The notes beneath the pieces are model-generated. The model was not told the DNA's origin and made no database searches. It saw only the letters and a list, made by a program, of their open reading frames with translations. Position numbers and translations under genes: made by a program. DNA of 64,000 bases from Coriobacteriia bacterium (GTDB lineage: Bacteria; Actinomycetota; Coriobacteriia; Coriobacteriales; Eggerthellaceae): NCBI GenBank assembly GCA_030537355.1, contig JAUNNF010000003.1:1-64000 (forward strand), in the 5' to 3' direction. Of this stretch, positions 53,653 to 62,772 are shown one piece after another (position 1 is the stretch's first letter; each line of letters begins with the position of its first letter).

Positions 53653-54753
53653 TTAGGCTAAGTCAAGCAACATCAAAAACAGATCGTTTCCGCACATCCA
53701 ACCACGTTTTGTAGGAACAAGTGCATTTTCCTCCACATCAAGCAAACCTAAATCAATAATGTGCTGCATCTTTTTCTTTGTGTCAGGAATGAGCTTAGTT
53801 GCCCTGTCATAAAGATCCATTGAAATACCTGCTTTAGTCCTGGCAGCAAGCATCATGTCTTCTGCAACCATTTGAGCTGGATTTAAGTCATCTTCCACGT
53901 GGTTTGCAGTTACACGCATTCGTCGCTCAGCGTTTTGTGTCATTGTAGTGGCCATATAACCTAGGCCTAGATAAGGCTTGCCCTGCCAGTATGACAAATT
54001 ATGTTTAGACTCAAAACTTGAACGTGCAAAATTGGCAATCTCATAATGCACAAAACCCGCCGCCTCAAGCATTTGCTCAGCAAGCTCCATATGATCTGCC
54101 TGCTCATCTTCATTGATACTTGGCATCTGTCCTTTTGCCCAGCGTTTATAGAAAACAGTATTGTGCTCAATAGAAAGTGGATAAATACTAACGTGCTGAA
54201 CATCTAGGTCGATAGCTTGCTGCAAGCTTTTTTTGAAAGTAGCAATACTCTGTCCTGGTATCCCACACATAAGATCAATGCTGATATTTTTAAACCTCTC
54301 CTTGGCAATATCAACAGCTTCAATTGCACGAGCAGAATCATGGGCGCGACCAAGCATGTAGAGCAAGTCATCGTCAAAGCTTTGGACGCCGATAGAAATG
54401 CGGTCAACTCCCAGTGCAAAAACATCCTTAACAAGGCCAGATGTCAAGCTCTCTGGGTTGGCCTCCATCGTAAACTCCTTCACCTGAGACAAATTCATAG
54501 AGGTTGAAAGCGCATAAAGCAAACTGGTCAGACGTTTAGAACCAATATATGAAGGCGTACCGCCACCGATATAGATAGTCTCAATATCAGATAACTCCTC
54601 AGATTTTTTAATGTCGAGCACTAGGCTCTCAACATATTCATCAATTTCCGGAGAATCAAAATCCCTGGCTGAAGTTGCAAAATCGCAATAGTTACAGCGT
54701 TGAACGCAATACGGAATGTGAATATATAAGGCCTTGTAAGGGTCGTGCGGCAT
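53653..54753 (-). CDS. hemW: Radical SAM heme chaperone HemW
   Basis: 366 residues. Radical SAM cluster motif in YCVQRCNYCDF (CxxxCxxC), TIYIGGGTPSY, EANPESL, RISIGVQSFDD and ISIDLMCGIPGQS are the HemW series; a C-terminal winged region ends the protein. It is the family once called oxygen-independent coproporphyrinogen oxidase-like, now a heme chaperone. It ends the minus-strand run begun at the window edge, 31 bp after dus. Confidence 0.9.
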   Translation of the reverse strand: MPHDPYKALYIHIPYCVQRCNYCDFATSARDFDSPEIDEYVESLVLDIKKSEELSDIETIYIGGGTPSYIGSKRLTSLLYALSTSMNLSQVKEFTMEANPESLTSGLVKDVFALGVDRISIGVQSFDDDLLYMLGRAHDSARAIEAVDIAKERFKNISIDLMCGIPGQSIATFKKSLQQAIDLDVQHVSIYPLSIEHNTVFYKRWAKGQMPSINEDEQADHMELAEQMLEAAGFVHYEIANFARSSFESKHNLSYWQGKPYLGLGYMATTMTQNAERRMRVTANHVEDDLNPAQMVAEDMMLAARTKAGISMDLYDRATKLIPDTKKKMQHIIDLGLLDVEENALVPTKRGWMCGNDLFLMLLDLA

Positions 54754-54784
54754 CTAAAATACCTGCTTCCCAAAATAATCAGAA

Positions 54785-55651
54785 TTATGATCTTGCATTG
54801 TCCAATACCTCCAAATAATCATCTAGCGTTTCGCAATTGCAAAAGGCCTCCCTCATACGAGCTGCGCCTTCCATCCCACGTACGTATTTTATGCAATGTT
54901 TGCGCATAGCTTTAAGATTACTGCCGTAGATTTCATTATACCTAATTAGGTGTTTGCGTGCCAGCTCAATTCTACTTAGGGGAACTGGCGAGAAAACAGC
55001 AGGATTACCCCAGGCTGCGCGACCAATCATAACAGCATCGCAAACATTCAAACGAGATTGAGCCTCATCATAGCTGGTAATATCCCCGCTGCCAATAATG
55101 GGCAGATTCGAGTTTTTCTTAATGGCTGCAATTACGCTCCAGTCTGCCTCGCCTCTGTAAAATTGATAAGCATAACGAGGATGACAGCACATAATATCGG
55201 CGCCAGATTTTTCCATGAGCTCTGCAAAAGCTAGCACATTTTCATGATTTCTGAATTTGACGCTTGTTTTGACGACCTCAGACACTGCCCTCACAATTTG
55301 CGAGGCAAGGTTAGGATTGTCCATCAATGCCGAGCCATCGCCTTTACTCACAATTTTTTTTGCAGGACATCCCATGTTGATGTCAATATATGCAAGGTTG
55401 TCACCTAGCGTTTCTTTTACAAATACGGCCTGCTTAGCCATAGTTTTTGCTTCATGGCCGAAAAGCTGCACCACCACACGCTTTTCGTTTTTGCCAAGCT
55501 TCAGAAGCCCTAATGTCTTATCGTTTTTATAATCTAGACCTGATGCGCTTATCATCTCAGTGTATGTTAGTTGCGCACCACACTCGATGCAAAGCTCACG
55601 AAAAGCAATATCATTGACCCCAGCCATTGGGGCCAAAATTAAGCTTTCCAT
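54785..55651 (-). CDS. dus: tRNA-dihydrouridine synthase
   Basis: 288 residues. TIM barrel of the Dus family: LAPMAGVNDIAFRELC, TEMISASGL, QLFGHEAKTMAK, DINMGCPAKKIVSKGDGSALM (with the catalytic Cys of the GCP motif), CCHPRYAYQFYRGEADW, GSGDITSYDEA. Reduces uridine in tRNA D-loops using FMN. Overlaps the ABC ATPase gene by 13 bp. Confidence 0.93.
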   Translation of the reverse strand: MESLILAPMAGVNDIAFRELCIECGAQLTYTEMISASGLDYKNDKTLGLLKLGKNEKRVVVQLFGHEAKTMAKQAVFVKETLGDNLAYIDINMGCPAKKIVSKGDGSALMDNPNLASQIVRAVSEVVKTSVKFRNHENVLAFAELMEKSGADIMCCHPRYAYQFYRGEADWSVIAAIKKNSNLPIIGSGDITSYDEAQSRLNVCDAVMIGRAAWGNPAVFSPVPLSRIELARKHLIRYNEIYGSNLKAMRKHCIKYVRGMEGAARMREAFCNCETLDDYLEVLDNARS

Positions 55652-56331
55652 TGCTCTCCCATTTCTTGCATATAAGCTGAAACGTCCATCTCAAAGGCAT
55701 CGTCAATCGAATCCACAAATTTGCCTTTGTTTAAAACCAGCAAGTCGTCGCCATATTTTTTTGCAATATTTAAATCGTGCACAATGCTTAACGCAGACAC
55801 GCCACGATCTTTAATCCAGCTGCCCAAGATCTCAAACAGCTCCTGCTGATGCTTTATATCTAGATTGTTGGTTGGCTCATCCAAAACCAAAATATCTGGA
55901 TTTTGAGCGAAAAGCTGAGCGAGAAAAACTCGTTGAAGCTCACCACCTGAAAGTGTCAAGACGCTCTTGTTTCTCAAATGCTCAAGATCTGCAAGTTTCA
56001 AAACACTAGGATCATACTTGTCATTTGAATACGCTCCCATAGCAACAACTTCCTCAACGCTAAACTCATAAGTTATATGATTGATTTGACTTTGGAATCC
56101 AATTATTCGAGCATACTCGCGGGACTTAAAGCTTTGGATGTTAACTCCATCAATTGTGATGTCACCTTTGTAGTCAATAGTTCTAGCGAGGCAGCGCACA
56201 AGACTTGACTTACCTGCTCCATTAGGACCCACCATCATAAGCCATGAACCGCTGTCCAACTTAAAACTTACATCGTCAATAAGCTTCTTAGACTCAATCT
56301 CGGCTGTCACATGTTTAAGCTCTAAATTCAC
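55639..56331 (-). CDS. ABC transporter ATPase (FepC/BtuD type)
   Basis: 230 residues. Walker A GPNGAGKSS near residue 35, Q-loop GFQSQ, signature LSGGELQRVFLAQ, Walker B ILVLDEPTNNLD, switch His SIVHD. Typical energising subunit of iron-siderophore, heme or cobalamin importers. Start overlaps the permease stop by 4 bp. Confidence 0.9.
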   Translation of the reverse strand: MNLELKHVTAEIESKKLIDDVSFKLDSGSWLMMVGPNGAGKSSLVRCLARTIDYKGDITIDGVNIQSFKSREYARIIGFQSQINHITYEFSVEEVVAMGAYSNDKYDPSVLKLADLEHLRNKSVLTLSGGELQRVFLAQLFAQNPDILVLDEPTNNLDIKHQQELFEILGSWIKDRGVSALSIVHDLNIAKKYGDDLLVLNKGKFVDSIDDAFEMDVSAYMQEMGEQWKA

Positions 56332-57251
56332 TTTTTCCTCTGTCTAAAAAATACAAACATAAAAACTACAGCGCCGATAACAGATGTTACAACGCCAATC
56401 GGCAATTCTATCGGACTTGCGATTGTACGGCTAAGCAAATCAGCCAACATCAAAAAACAGCTGCCGTAAAAAAGCGATGCTGGCAATAGCTTCTTTGCGT
56501 TAGCGCCAACAATAAAGCGACAAATATGTGGCACAATCAAACCAACAAAAGCAATAGTTCCTGCAATGGCAACTGACACTCCGATGAGCACTGCAACACA
56601 AACAAGAATGATAATTTTTGTGATACCAACGTTCACTCCAATATGACTTGCATTTTCCTCGCCAATTGACATAATATTGAGCTCGTTAGCGCGGGCCATA
56701 AACACGATAAAACCCAAGCACAAAACAACAGCCAGAATGGCGCACTTGTAATAATCAACGCCCACAACAGAGCCAAAAGTCCAAAATGTGATCGTCAGCG
56801 CGTTTTGTGGAAAGAGTGCGATAAGCAGGGAAATTATGCTTGATGCAAACATAGCAAAAACAACACCAACTAAAATTATGGTGTTAGTATTAAAGCCTGG
56901 GTCAATCCTTCTGGTCAAAGCCAAAATCAGCAAAAGCGACAAAAAGGCAGCGATTACAGCAAACGGAAAAACAAAAGGTATGCCTAATATCATAGCGGCT
57001 ACAGCCCCTATTGAAGCACCTGAGGAGACACCCAAAGTGGAGCCATCAGCAAGTGGATTCTTGAGGAGCGTCTGCATAGCCACACCACAAATACTCAAGG
57101 CCGCACCAAGTAAAGCTACACAGATAACACGAGGCAGGCGCAGGCTTGTAATAATGTCAGTATCCAAACCCACCGAGCCAACACATACGCACACAACAAA
57201 TACGGCAAGCGTTAGCAAAACTAAAACTATATATTTAACGGTATTCTTCAA
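56328..57251 (-). CDS. FecCD/BtuC-family ABC permease
   Basis: 307 residues with about 9-10 hydrophobic spans. SLRLPRVICVALLGAALSICGVAMQTLLKNPLADGSTLGVSSG is spread over the start, and GTIAFVGLIVPHICRF is the family's ATPase-coupling motif. Imports siderophore, heme or cobalamin. Overlaps the binding-protein gene by 17 bp. Confidence 0.92.
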   Translation of the reverse strand: MKNTVKYIVLVLLTLAVFVVCVCVGSVGLDTDIITSLRLPRVICVALLGAALSICGVAMQTLLKNPLADGSTLGVSSGASIGAVAAMILGIPFVFPFAVIAAFLSLLLILALTRRIDPGFNTNTIILVGVVFAMFASSIISLLIALFPQNALTITFWTFGSVVGVDYYKCAILAVVLCLGFIVFMARANELNIMSIGEENASHIGVNVGITKIIILVCVAVLIGVSVAIAGTIAFVGLIVPHICRFIVGANAKKLLPASLFYGSCFLMLADLLSRTIASPIELPIGVVTSVIGAVVFMFVFFRQRKK

Positions 57252-57933
57252 AAGCTTCCACCAAGCGAGGCCCAGGCCTCATCATCCGTGGGTCATTATA
57301 GCACTCAATTATCAAATCTGGATGGCGAGACTCCAGCTGCTCGGGGCTAACTTGAACCCATCCCTCGACATCACTAAAAACATTGTTAGCTCGCATAACC
57401 TCATCCTGGAATGTATATTTACCAGCAACCCAAATCCCTTGGTCACATGGAGCAACGAGCAGACACACCTTTTTTTGGCTAATTGGAGTCTGATCTAATT
57501 TCGCCTTCATGCCAGATACCATATTCTCTGCCTCCGACTTTCTGTCAGATATCTCCCCCAATTTCAAAATGTAGTTATACATATCGTTCATTGTATACAC
57601 GTTATACACATAAGGATTTGGCAGTGCATTTACTTGATTTATTGTATAGCCTGACTGAGGCATTACAATTGTATCGGGTTTCAGTTTAAGTATCGCTTCT
57701 GTGTTGAGCGTATCGCCTGAACCAACGTCAGGAATCGATTTAACGCTTTCGGGATAATCGCACATACTACCGCGAGCGACAATCTTATCGCCTGCTCCTA
57801 GATCACACAGAATCTCGCAATCTGAAGGACCCAGTGCAACTATGCCGCCACCTTTATTATTTGCCACACATGCACTACAAAAGGCGATCAAGCTCACGCT
57901 CAACAGCGCTAATTTTACGAATTTTCGGATCAT
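57235..57933 (-). CDS. BtuF-like periplasmic-type binding lipoprotein
   Basis: 232 residues. Lipobox near LIAFCSAC (residue ~22) and then a class III binding fold: VALGPSDCEILCDLGAGDKIVARGSMCDYP, IPDVGSGDTLNTEAILKLKPDTIV, and a helix backbone before the C-terminal lobe. The CDYP...PDVG order is that of BtuF and related cobalamin or heme binders. Short for the family (usually 270 or more). Its signal peptide is encoded inside the last 59 bp of the amidohydrolase gene, in another frame. Confidence 0.82.
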   Translation of the reverse strand: MIRKFVKLALLSVSLIAFCSACVANNKGGGIVALGPSDCEILCDLGAGDKIVARGSMCDYPESVKSIPDVGSGDTLNTEAILKLKPDTIVMPQSGYTINQVNALPNPYVYNVYTMNDMYNYILKLGEISDRKSEAENMVSGMKAKLDQTPISQKKVCLLVAPCDQGIWVAGKYTFQDEVMRANNVFSDVEGWVQVSPEQLESRHPDLIIECYNDPRMMRPGPRLVEAFEEYR

Positions 57934-59122
57934 GAATTATTTCTCCTTTAAAAATTACATCAGTAGGTTTGCGAAGCACAGTTAAGTCTTCCAATGGATT
58001 ACTAGACACAACCATAAAGTCTGCACTTTTGCCAATATCGACTGTGCCTGTTTCGTCATCAATATGTGCAATCTTAGCATTTACCTCCGTCGCAGTATGA
58101 AGTGCAAATTTATTTGTAACACCGCAATACTGAACAAAATAATATAGCTCCCGCCAAAAATCATAATGAGTTGTGTATGGGCAACCCGTATCAGTACCCA
58201 AACCTACAGTTATTCCATTTTTTAAACACTCAATAATGCATCGTTGCATATGCAAATGAAGAGCCGAACCATTGAGTTGATCAATATCAGATAAATTCAT
58301 GAGTTTTGGATCTAACTGAGAAAACGGCATTACAGGAGACAGGGTTGCAACAAGTGCAGAACCGGTTTCACAGAATAATTTTATAACATGTTTATTTGGT
58401 TTACCACCATGCTCGATTGTGTCTACGCCATTTTCAAGGGCTACGATCATGCCTTCAGTTCCCTCTACGTGAGCAGCAACAGGATAACCAAGCTCATGAG
58501 CGCGGTCGCATGCAGCTTTGACATATTCAGGAGGCATTTTTAATACTCCAGGAGAGCCTGGAACATCAGCATCCAACACGCCACCAGTAATCATAAGCTT
58601 AATCAAATCGGGATGTTGTTTGTCTAGCTCGTCAGCCATACGCACTGCTTCTTCTGCTGAATGTGCAGCACGAGCCACCGACCCAACCATATGTCCTCCA
58701 GGCACAGAAATTGCAGTATTAGCAGCAAGAATACGAGGGCCACTATCCGCAAATTTATCTCTGAGTTGCGAGTCAAAATCAAGCACACCACCTACTGCTC
58801 TAATTGTTGTAGTACCTGAATTCAGTTCAGCCTTAATGTATTTCTCGCACATTTTTTTAATAACTGAACGAGCAATACCCAAGTTTAAAAGCTTTCCTAA
58901 TTTTTCGTAATCAAGCTTACGTTTTGTAGGCATACCACTTGCAGGAATATGTACATGCAAGTTAATAAGTCCAGGCAATAAATAGGCACCTTGAAGATCA
59001 ATCCCCTCGCCATTATCGTCAATTATGCCTTTAATCTTACCATCTTCTATGACTATAGCTTTGCCAGGTATTGGTTCCATGTCCTCGTGACCATTCAATA
59101 TTTTCATATTACGAAGTATCAT
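57875..59122 (-). CDS. Amidohydrolase-superfamily protein
   Basis: 415 residues. Metal-dependent hydrolase barrel: [15 protein letters not shown] (HxH), [36 protein letters not shown] and a C-terminal [22 protein letters not shown] beta-sandwich. Similar to imidazolonepropionase/prolidase-like members; substrate not assigned. Overlaps lepA by 4 bp (ATGA) and the binding-protein gene by 59 bp. Confidence 0.85.
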   Translation of the reverse strand: MILRNMKILNGHEDMEPIPGKAIVIEDGKIKGIIDDNGEGIDLQGAYLLPGLINLHVHIPASGMPTKRKLDYEKLGKLLNLGIARSVIKKMCEKYIKAELNSGTTTIRAVGGVLDFDSQLRDKFADSGPRILAANTAISVPGGHMVGSVARAAHSAEEAVRMADELDKQHPDLIKLMITGGVLDADVPGSPGVLKMPPEYVKAACDRAHELGYPVAAHVEGTEGMIVALENGVDTIEHGGKPNKHVIKLFCETGSALVATLSPVMPFSQLDPKLMNLSDIDQLNGSALHLHMQRCIIECLKNGITVGLGTDTGCPYTTHYDFWRELYYFVQYCGVTNKFALHTATEVNAKIAHIDDETGTVDIGKSADFMVVSSNPLEDLTVLRKPTDVIFKGEIIHDPKIRKISAVERELDRLL

Positions 59123-60906
59123 TCGTCGACCTTTAAAATTGCCATGAAAGCCTCTTGAGGAACATCCACATCACCTATGGCTTTCATCTTTTTCTTGCCT
59201 TCTTTTTGCTTTTCTAAGAGTTTGCGTTTACGAGAAACATCGCCACCATAGCATTTGGCGAGGACGTCTTTACGCTTTGCCTTAACTGTCTGACGGGACA
59301 GAACTCGACCTCCAACAGCCGCTTGAATTGGCACTTCAAATAACTGCCTTGGAATAATCTCTTTGAGCTTAGCAGTCAAAACTCGCCCTCTATCATATGC
59401 CTTATCCTTATGTACAATAATTGAGAGTGCATCTACTGGCTTGCCCGCGAGCAAAATATCAAGCTTAACAAGATTACTTTCTTTGTACTCGTCAAACTCA
59501 TAATCAAGCGAGGCAAATCCGCGAGTAACGCTTTTGAGTTTGTCGAAATAATCTAGGATCAACTCTGAGAGAGGAATCTGCCAAAGCATCTCAACTGTTG
59601 TCTTGCTAATATAGTTCATCGTTTTAAACTCGCCACGACGTGCCACTGTTAAATCCATCACAGAGCCTACATAATCAGGCGGAATAAGGATTTTTGCAGC
59701 TAGGTAAGGCTCTTCAATCTTTTGAATATCAGAAGGCTCTGGCATCTCTTGTGGAGACCTAATAGTAAGCACATCTTTAGCTGTATATACTTTATACTCT
59801 ACGCTCGGAGCAGTTGCAATTAAATTCAAGTTGAATTCGCGCTCGAGCCTCTCTTTAACTACTTCCATATGAAGAAGACCTAAAAATCCAACTCTGAAAC
59901 CAAAACCTAGCGCGATAGAAGTTTCAGGTTCCCAAACTAATGCCGGATCATTTAAAGACAACTTATCAAGCGCATCTTTTAATGGCTCGTATTGATCAGA
60001 CTCAATTGGAAAAATGCCAGTAAAAACCATAGGCTTTACATCTCTATAACCAGGCAATGGTTCTGTATCCTGGCCTGAGGTTATAGTATCACCAACTTTA
60101 ACTTCTGATACATCTTTGAGTCCCGTTACAACATATCCAACCTCGCCTGCATTGAGCGATTCGCAACTTGTCTCGTTAGGACATTTAAAACCAACCTCTT
60201 CAATGCCAGCAACCTTTCCCGTGGCCATAAAAGTCACAGTGTCTTTTGCTTTTAGCTGACCCTCAACGATTCGAACAAGTGCTACCACACCTCTATATGG
60301 ATCAAAATACGAGTCAAAAATCAAAGCTTTCAGGTCATCATCAACATTTCCTTTAGGCTCTGGAACATCATAGACGATTGCCTCAAGAAGATCCTTAACT
60401 CCTTCGCCTGTTTTTGCAGAACACAAAATTGCATTGTCAGCTGGAATTGCGATTGCATCTTCAATCTCAGCGCGAACTCGCTCGGGTTCAGCAGATGGCA
60501 GGTCAATCTTATTTATAACAGGCACAATCTCAAGTCCTGCGTTGATAGCTAAAGCAGCATTGGCAACTGTTTGCGCTTCAACACCTTGAGTGGCATCCAC
60601 CACAAGCACTGCCCCTTCGCATGCTGCAAGGCTACGTGAAACCTCATAAGTGAAGTCAACGTGGCCAGGAGTATCTATCAAGTTAAACTGAAAATCCTCG
60701 TATTTAACACGCACTGCCTGAGACTTAATAGTAATACCACGCTCTTGCTCAATATCCATTGAATCAAGTAACTGAGACTGCATATCGCGCGCATCAACTG
60801 TTCCTGTATATTCAAGTATACGGTCTGAAATTGTTGACTTGCCGTGGTCAATATGAGCAATAATCGCGAAGTTTCTTATATGTGACCTAGAATATTTTTG
60901 TGTCAA
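59119..60906 (-). CDS. lepA: Elongation factor 4 (LepA)
   Basis: 595 residues. G domain with [17 protein letters not shown] and NKIDLPSA, domain II, EF-G-like domains III and V, and the LepA-specific C-terminal region with [29 protein letters not shown]. Ribosome-associated GTPase. Overlaps the HD-like gene by 20 bp. Usual neighbour hemW is in the same run a few genes downstream. Confidence 0.96.
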   Translation of the reverse strand: MTQKYSRSHIRNFAIIAHIDHGKSTISDRILEYTGTVDARDMQSQLLDSMDIEQERGITIKSQAVRVKYEDFQFNLIDTPGHVDFTYEVSRSLAACEGAVLVVDATQGVEAQTVANAALAINAGLEIVPVINKIDLPSAEPERVRAEIEDAIAIPADNAILCSAKTGEGVKDLLEAIVYDVPEPKGNVDDDLKALIFDSYFDPYRGVVALVRIVEGQLKAKDTVTFMATGKVAGIEEVGFKCPNETSCESLNAGEVGYVVTGLKDVSEVKVGDTITSGQDTEPLPGYRDVKPMVFTGIFPIESDQYEPLKDALDKLSLNDPALVWEPETSIALGFGFRVGFLGLLHMEVVKERLEREFNLNLIATAPSVEYKVYTAKDVLTIRSPQEMPEPSDIQKIEEPYLAAKILIPPDYVGSVMDLTVARRGEFKTMNYISKTTVEMLWQIPLSELILDYFDKLKSVTRGFASLDYEFDEYKESNLVKLDILLAGKPVDALSIIVHKDKAYDRGRVLTAKLKEIIPRQLFEVPIQAAVGGRVLSRQTVKAKRKDVLAKCYGGDVSRKRKLLEKQKEGKKKMKAIGDVDVPQEAFMAILKVDE

Positions 60907-61771
60907 GGTTGTTTAGGTCTACGATATTAATTTTATTTTGTCTCATGTAAAAACCAGGATTGCTTTCAATGAGTTCCTTTGTTGTTACAAGATCATCTTT
61001 AAGCTGTTGAACATAAAATGTAAAGCCAAGGTTATCCTTTGGAATCTCGCGCATGAGCAAGTCAATGCTATGGTTTCTAATTTTGATAAAATCGATTAAT
61101 TTTAGCGAGTCCAAATACTCCTGAGTAAACTTATCATATTCTAAAACACTTTCGCGAGAATACTTTGCAAGTTCAGTGTTGTTATCCATGTTTGCCGCAA
61201 AAAACAAAACTGGTCCTAAATACTGAAGGTGAATTTCATTTCCGTTAGAAAGCTTATAATCTCGAGGAAGTAGCTTCTCATTATAAAGATCTCTCTTGTT
61301 GTTGATTTTTACAAGGCGTCCGATAGCGCGAACATGATCAGCACTCAACTCCATAATAAGAGGTTGGCATCTCTCCCCTACAGCTGTACCAAATTCAAAA
61401 TGGAACTTGTATATCATCTGCAAAATTTTATTGATTGGATCGTCACGTAAGTGGTCATCAGCTAAAATCTTATCCAGATCCATCTCCTCGTATTCTTTAT
61501 CGTCATCCATGCCGCTACCAGCAAAAAGACAAGCAAGCAAAAACACGAAAATCTCATCGTCATTTAAATCATACAAACAATGATCAATGAGTCTGTCCGC
61601 ATTTCTCATAATACGTCTTGCATGAGTAAACGAATTTTCATCGCTGTCCTCATATCGCATGCAAAACTCCTCGCGTACAGTTTTATACTTTTCTACAAAC
61701 TTCCAGTACGTATCGAACAGTTCCGGATTTAGTTCTTCTAGCTCGTCTTCTAATCCATATCTCTCTAACAT
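60887..61771 (-). CDS. Uncharacterised protein resembling an HD domain with a lost HD motif
   Basis: About 294 residues from the ATG at 61771 (overlaps the hypB stop by 7 bp; the in-frame start 61801 is inside hypB). The pattern [15 protein letters not shown] (near residue 45), [31 protein letters not shown] and [13 protein letters not shown] follows HD-phosphohydrolase helices, but the usual HD pair is replaced (AGSG), so metal-dependent activity may be lost. Acidic, no membrane span. Not recognised further; tightly placed between hypB and lepA. Confidence 0.6.
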   Translation of the reverse strand: MLERYGLEDELEELNPELFDTYWKFVEKYKTVREEFCMRYEDSDENSFTHARRIMRNADRLIDHCLYDLNDDEIFVFLLACLFAGSGMDDDKEYEEMDLDKILADDHLRDDPINKILQMIYKFHFEFGTAVGERCQPLIMELSADHVRAIGRLVKINNKRDLYNEKLLPRDYKLSNGNEIHLQYLGPVLFFAANMDNNTELAKYSRESVLEYDKFTQEYLDSLKLIDFIKIRNHSIDLLMREIPKDNLGFTFYVQQLKDDLVTTKELIESNPGFYMRQNKINIVDLNNLDTKIF

Positions 61772-62427
61772 ATGAATCCTTTCACTTCCTTCTCCAACCA
61801 ATTACACCATGTGTCTACTCCCTCGCCAGTGATAGCACTGATAGGAAAAATTTTAATATCTGGATTACGCATAAGCGCATATTCACGTACCTTGTCCATG
61901 TCAAAATTAAAATATGGTGCCACATCGATTTTGTTGATAATGAGAGCATCGCAAGTTTCAAAAATAAGCGGATACTTGAGAGGTTTGTCATGGCCCTCGC
62001 AAATTGACAGGATGCAAACATTTTTAATGGCACCAGTATCAAATTCTGCAGGGCAAACAAGATTACCAACATTCTCAAGAATAGCAAGGTCAACATCATC
62101 CGTACCAAGTTCTTCAATACCTTGACGTGTCATCTCAGCATCCAAATGGCACATACCACCAGTGTGAAGTTGAATTGTTTTGACTCCAGCATCACTCATG
62201 GTTTGAGCATCAACGCTCGAGTCAATATCGGCTTCCATGATGCCAATTTTGAGTTTATCTTTTAGCTGCTCACATGTACGAAGAAGAGTTGTAGTCTTAC
62301 CAGATCCCGGGGATGACATAAGATTTAAGAGAAAGGTCTTGCTTTGCTTTAACTCATCGCGTAACTTGTCTGCGCGTTCATCATTGTTTTTAAAAACACT
62401 CTCTTTTACTTCAATGATCTTGACCAT
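61765..62427 (-). CDS. hypB: Hydrogenase nickel-incorporation GTPase HypB
   Basis: 220 residues. SSPGSGKTTTLL near residue 38, EADIDSSVDAQTM, HTGGMCHLDAEM (the metal-site Cys/His block), ILENVGNLVCPAEFDTG and NKIDVAPYF are the HypB pattern. No His-rich N-terminal nickel store. Loads Ni into hydrogenase or feeds it to urease in other species; no target enzyme is in the window. Starts one base after hypA stops. Confidence 0.93.
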   Translation of the reverse strand: MVKIIEVKESVFKNNDERADKLRDELKQSKTFLLNLMSSPGSGKTTTLLRTCEQLKDKLKIGIMEADIDSSVDAQTMSDAGVKTIQLHTGGMCHLDAEMTRQGIEELGTDDVDLAILENVGNLVCPAEFDTGAIKNVCILSICEGHDKPLKYPLIFETCDALIINKIDVAPYFNFDMDKVREYALMRNPDIKIFPISAITGEGVDTWCNWLEKEVKGFIC

Positions 62428-62772
62428 TTAGTTCCCTCGTATCTCTTTAATTATAAGTTCTCTGCCGGTAAGTGGTGTATGCTTTTTATCCTCGCCACAT
62501 TTAGGGCATTTAAGGTCACAAGCATAAGCGTTAAATTCCTCGCCACAAGAATCGCATCTAACATTACCAGGAATAACGTTCATCTCTAACTTTGTATTCT
62601 CAAATCGAGTTTTATAAGTGGCAGCCGGAAAGCACTCTTCCATAAAATGCGGCACAACGCCTGAAAGCTCACCCACATCCAAGACAATTGTCTCAACTGT
62701 CGTGAGATTTTCGTCTTTCATAATGTCTTCTACAGTATGGAGAATGGATGTTATGACACCAACTTCGTGCAT
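62428..62772 (-). CDS. hypA: Hydrogenase nickel chaperone HypA
   Basis: 114 residues. MHEVGV start with the Ni-binding His2, ELSGVVP region and a zinc loop of CDSC...CDLKCPKC (an additional Cys precedes the second pair). Partner of HypB. Translationally abuts both neighbours, including the Fe-S flavoprotein upstream. Confidence 0.92.
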   Translation of the reverse strand: MHEVGVITSILHTVEDIMKDENLTTVETIVLDVGELSGVVPHFMEECFPAATYKTRFENTKLEMNVIPGNVRCDSCGEEFNAYACDLKCPKCGEDKKHTPLTGRELIIKEIRGN

